From assembly GCA_964636655.1 (NCBI GenBank), contig CAZWTK010000041.1:1-16264 (forward strand): 16,264 bases of DNA, written 5' to 3'. Of this stretch, positions 14,087 through 16,264 are shown piece after piece (positions within the stretch are counted from its first letter, which is position 1; each line of letters opens with the position of its first letter). The notes below the pieces were generated by a model. That model was given only the letters and a program-made list of their open reading frames with translations, searched no databases and was not told the origin of the DNA. Both the position numbers and the translations under genes were made by a program. The DNA comes from Fen-549 sp964636655 (GTDB lineage Bacteria > Actinomycetota > Thermoleophilia > Gaiellales > Gaiellaceae).

Positions 14087-14404
14087 CTAACGCGGGCACG
14101 TTCCGCTTTCGATCTCTTCCGCGGGCCCACGCTTGAAGGCGCTGCTGCCCTTAACGTTGATCTCGATGCAATACGCTCGCTTCTTCGCATCGACAATCCT
14201 GATCTCGGGGAGCCCGTAGTCGATCTGGCGCAGCTTCGACAGGGTCATTCCAGTGTAGGCGTTGTGATCGGCCCAGTAGGCTGCGATCGACGGCATCGCT
14301 GCGCGCAAAGCCTGCACGTCTTCGTCGTTCTTCCGCGCCCCCGTCCCACAGGCAACTGTCAGAAGCAGAAATACAATCGCGGCGAACGGGGCGGCGCGGC
14401 GCAT
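14087..14404 (-). CDS. Pilin-like secreted lipoprotein
   Basis: The 105-residue product starts with MRRAAPFAAIVFLLLTVAC, a signal peptide that ends in a lipobox-like TVAC (Thr at -3 is slightly off consensus). The mature part resembles the C-terminal domain of actinobacterial type IV pilin-like proteins: ALRAAMPSIAAYWADHNAYT, GMTLSKLRQIDYGLPEIRI, then a paired-cysteine segment from AYCIEINVKGS to GPAEEIESGTCPR. The two late cysteines probably form a disulphide. ATG 14404 is preferred over the longer frame because the signal peptide begins there; an upstream GGAG is distant (13 bases). It may be a lipid-anchored surface protein using the pilin head fold rather than a pilus subunit, since the prepilin peptidase site and N-terminal helix are missing. 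This assignment is by pattern memory only. Confidence 0.7.
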   Translation of the reverse strand: MRRAAPFAAIVFLLLTVACGTGARKNDEDVQALRAAMPSIAAYWADHNAYTGMTLSKLRQIDYGLPEIRIVDAKKRAYCIEINVKGSSAFKRGPAEEIESGTCPR

Positions 14405-14435
14405 TGTTCGCTGCTTGGGCTCCGTATTTTCCCCC

Positions 14436-14461
14436 GCCCATCCCTCGAACGAGGGATGGGC
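14436..14461. repeat. 26-base perfect inverted repeat between divergent genes
   Basis: GCCCATCCCTCG (14436-14447) is exactly mirrored by CGAGGGATGGGC (14450-14461), with two bases AA between. It lies between the divergent lipoprotein (start 14404) and VOC (start 14514) genes. No T-run follows on either strand, so it does not look like a terminator. It could be a two-fold operator or a cruciform/RNA hairpin element. Confidence 0.65.
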
Positions 14462-14513
14462 TGCTCCATCGGAACGCCTTGACGGCGGTGCCGTGAGTAG
14501 CAAGACTCCCGCC

Positions 14514-14885
14514 ATGATCGATCACGTAATCATCGGTGCAAGCGACGTCGCGTCGGCGAAGAAGTTCTACAAGGCGGCGCTCGAGCCGCTCGGGTACACG
14601 ATTGGCTTCGAGGGCGATTGGGGTGCCGGCTTCAAGAACCCCGAGGGCGCTCCGGACTTCTGGATTCGCCCGGAGAAGAAGGCTCTCAGCCCCGTTCACG
14701 TAGCCTTCCACACCGAGAGCAGGGATCTCGTCAGCGCCTTCTACGCCGCGGCCATCGCCGCCGGCGCTAAAGACAACGGGGCACCCGGCTTGCGCCCGCA
14801 CTACCACGAGACGTATTACGCCGCTTTCGTGCTCGACGCCGACGGCCACAACATCGAAGCCGTCTGCCACAAGCCCGAGAGCTGA
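14514..14885 (+). CDS. VOC family (glyoxalase/dioxygenase fold) protein
   Basis: This 123-residue protein has the paired beta-alpha-beta-beta-beta modules of the vicinal oxygen chelate family. It begins MIDHVIIGASDVASAKKFYK with the first metal His4, has PVHVAFHTESRD at the start of the second module, and ends with the family motif DADGHNIEAVCHKPES, where Glu is a usual metal ligand. Members act on small molecules (isomerases, dioxygenases, thiol transferases) or bind drugs; the substrate cannot be read here. ATG 14514 is chosen because homology starts there. GTG 14493 would add seven residues. No Shine-Dalgarno is seen; TTGACG at 14479-14484 followed after 17 bases by AAGACT would place a transcript start at the ATG, but the -10 is poor. 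Proximity to an HxlR regulator is common for detoxification genes. Confidence 0.85.
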   Translation: MIDHVIIGASDVASAKKFYKAALEPLGYTIGFEGDWGAGFKNPEGAPDFWIRPEKKALSPVHVAFHTESRDLVSAFYAAAIAAGAKDNGAPGLRPHYHETYYAAFVLDADGHNIEAVCHKPES

Positions 14886-15399
14886 CCAGACGCCTGCGCG
14901 CCAGAGCCAGGCCGAGCCCGGTCACGACGGAGCTCGATCAGCCCCTGCCCTGATCGACGCCCTGCCGGCGTGAATCTCGCGAGAAGGACGTTTCCTCCTG
15001 GGGGCGAAAAGTCTCCAGCGCGGGGGGAGTGGCGAGCTGCGGCAAGCCTTCACCGCGCTCCGACCACAGAGAGATCAGGGGGGGAGTTCGAGCTTTGCGA
15101 GAGGCCCGTATACAAACTGCAATCAGATGGGGACTGCGTTGGCAGTCCGCAGCGATTCCGGCGGTACGAGGATGAGCGCCATGCTCGGCTCTTCTCGCCG
15201 CGACGCTCGAGTGCGTGTTCGCCTCGAAGGCGACGAGGTCGTGCTCGTGGAGCGACCGGTTGGGACGCTCAGGCTTCGCACGTCGCGTTTGATCGCTCGG
15301 CTCGAAAAGCTCTTCAGTTCGCACAGGCCGCGTCCCTAGCCGCTTCCTCTCGCCGGAAACGAAGCGGCGCTTCGCGACGCTCGGCGTGGGGAAAGCAAC
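14886..15399. other. Intergenic stretch, mostly without recognisable genes
   Basis: Between the convergent VOC gene and the last gene I see no RNA gene and no convincing long ORF. There are three small hairpins: CGATCAG/CTGATCG (14935-14956) about 50 bases past the VOC stop, GGACTGC/GCAGTCC (15131-15148), and CGAAGC/GCTTCG (15360-15374). The last is followed by TTTCC on the minus strand and may be a weak terminator for the last gene. One short plus-strand ORF is listed separately. Confidence 0.4.
15172..15339 (+). CDS. Doubtful small arginine-rich ORF
   Basis: ATGAGCGCCATG opens a 55-codon frame rich in arginine. It contains a segment VRVRLEGDEVVLVERPVGTL that reads like a beta hairpin, followed by a basic helix-like end. 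A weak GAGG lies just upstream. High-GC DNA gives many chance ORFs of this size and I recognise no family, so this is kept only as a candidate. Confidence 0.25.
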   Translation: MSAMLGSSRRDARVRVRLEGDEVVLVERPVGTLRLRTSRLIARLEKLFSSHRPRP

Positions 15400-16264
15400 C
15401 TACGGTCGCAGTTTTGAACTGTCAACAACCTCGAAGTCCGCTCCGGTGACCCTGCCGATCGTGTGCAGGGCGTCGTCGTTCCAGCGGCGGTTGGGGGCGC
15501 CCGAGATGTACCAGTTCGCACCGTTGTCGGCGACGATCATCCCGTAGCGCTTGAGAGCTGTCAGGATGATGCGCACCTGACGCGGATAGCCACTGGTTTT
15601 GAAACCGGCGCGGAGCCGAACTCGCAGGCCCATCGGCGGTAGGTTGGGATCGGTCTGATCGCTGGCGAAGTGGCGTGCGGGATAGACGTAAGCGCGGCGT
15701 GTGTTCTCGACCGTGAAGCGCAGTGCGTGGTTGATGTGGCCGCGGGCGACCTCGTCGTAGCGGGCCAGCCCGGGCAAGATCGGCAGCCCCGCGGCGTCGG
15801 CCGACGTCCAGCCCTTGGGCCGCAGCTTGTTCGAGCGTAGGTTCCAGATCGCTCCCGAGCCGGCGCTCCAGCGGCCGGACTTCTTGCGCAGCGCAAAGAG
15901 CTCGTAGAGTCGGCAGCGATCGCGCTCGACGATCAGCGCGTGACGGTCGCTTCCGCCCTCGATCTTCACCTTGGCCGGGATCGGGTAGGGGCCCTTGTTG
16001 CTCTCGCTCGCGTAATCGAAGCGGACCCGGTAGCGCTTCGTCTTCTTGTTGGCGATGGTGTAGGGGATCCCGTTCGGATGCCCGTTCCAGACGGTACCGA
16101 AGTCGGCGTGGAGGCCGACGTCGAGCCCGATCGAGTCGAGGATCGCCTGCGAGTTCGAGGCCACCGGCAGCTTGTCGACTCGCTTGTTCCAGACGTTGGA
16201 GGCCGGAAAGAGCGGGCACTTCGGCGCGCCGGGCAGGCGCGGACCGGTAGCGGCGCTCGCGCTT
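15400..16264 (-). CDS. Conserved secreted-type protein of unknown function, 5' end missing
   Basis: The frame is open from the right edge of the window to the stop at 15400-15402, giving 288 codons. The visible part begins near PRLPGAPKCPLFPASNVWNK and runs through DFGTVWNGHPNGIPYTIANK, GPYPIPAKVKIEGG, DRHALIVERDRCRLYELFAL, WSAGSGAIWNLRSN, GWTSADAAGLPILPGLARYD, ALRFTVENTRRAYVYPARH, LPPMGLRVRLRAGF and GMIVADNGANWYISGAPNRR to EVVDSSKLRP. The even, motif-rich conservation fits a protein I have seen as 'hypothetical' in many actinobacteria and other bacteria. A GTG at 16164 is internal, since family-like sequence continues upstream. Its many Trp, Tyr and paired His/Asp residues suggest an extracellular enzyme or carbohydrate-binding domain, but no function is known to me. 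The N-terminal secretion signal, if any, is outside the window. Confidence 0.85.
   Translation of the reverse strand, partial: SASAATGPRLPGAPKCPLFPASNVWNKRVDKLPVASNSQAILDSIGLDVGLHADFGTVWNGHPNGIPYTIANKKTKRYRVRFDYASESNKGPYPIPAKVKIEGGSDRHALIVERDRCRLYELFALRKKSGRWSAGSGAIWNLRSNKLRPKGWTSADAAGLPILPGLARYDEVARGHINHALRFTVENTRRAYVYPARHFASDQTDPNLPPMGLRVRLRAGFKTSGYPRQVRIILTALKRYGMIVADNGANWYISGAPNRRWNDDALHTIGRVTGADFEVVDSSKLRP

Noticed and set aside
14415..14513. Longer N-terminus for the VOC protein
   Set aside because: The upstream codons run through the inverted repeat and match nothing in the family, which starts at MIDHV.
14970..15449. Plus-strand 159-codon open frame in the final intergenic stretch
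   Set aside because: Low-complexity Arg/Ser/Ala translation that overlaps the end of the conserved minus-strand gene.
1..16264. CRISPR array, insertion sequence, prophage or integron
   Set aside because: No regularly spaced repeats, transposase, integrase or phage structural genes were seen on either strand.

Overview
The window is high-GC bacterial DNA with strong G/C bias at third codon positions. Several protein families point to a high-GC actinobacterium, most likely of the class Thermoleophilia (Solirubrobacter/Conexibacter/Gaiella type): the style of the primary sigma factor, a pilin-like lipoprotein, a DUF4389 domain, and small secreted lysine-rich proteins. This placement is inferred from general familiarity with such proteins; no marker RNA is present.

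Positions 1-8241 are one co-oriented sugar operon, cut at its 5' end. It holds a xylose-type periplasmic binding protein (XylF, partial), a single-domain ATPase (XylG), a XylH-type permease carrying an N-terminal double DUF4389 membrane domain, a divergent xylose-isomerase-like TIM barrel, xylulokinase (XylB), an SDR oxidoreductase, a Gfo/Idh/MocA oxidoreductase and a small DUF5680 protein. Apart from the 219-base gap before the isomerase, genes from xylG on are spaced by a few bases or overlap. The core logic is uptake of D-xylose, isomerisation to D-xylulose and phosphorylation to D-xylulose 5-phosphate. The two dehydrogenases suggest a side branch or a second substrate. A 13-bp hairpin lies between xylF and xylG, and xylG has no ordinary start codon in the expected place.

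Positions 8242-8709 are a gene graveyard: a truncated, frameshifted membrane-protein remnant and a 19-codon ORF with a perfect ribosome binding site. The primary-type sigma factor gene (8710-9855) follows and ends at a strong stem-loop.

Positions 9953-12041 on the minus strand hold a two-gene unit: a small secreted protein followed by an intracellular GH1 glycosidase. Past the glycosidase stop codon the frame stays open and protein-like for another 21 codons. Divergent from it is an M20 dipeptidase (12136-13455), apparently leaderless.

Positions 13617-14404 (minus) hold an HxlR regulator with an AT-rich operator-like dyad over its promoter, and a pilin-like lipoprotein. A VOC-family protein is divergent from the lipoprotein, with a perfect inverted repeat between them. 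Positions 14886-15399 are largely non-coding. A conserved protein of unknown function (minus, 15400 to the right edge) is cut at its 5' end. I saw no tRNA, rRNA, CRISPR array, insertion sequence or prophage.
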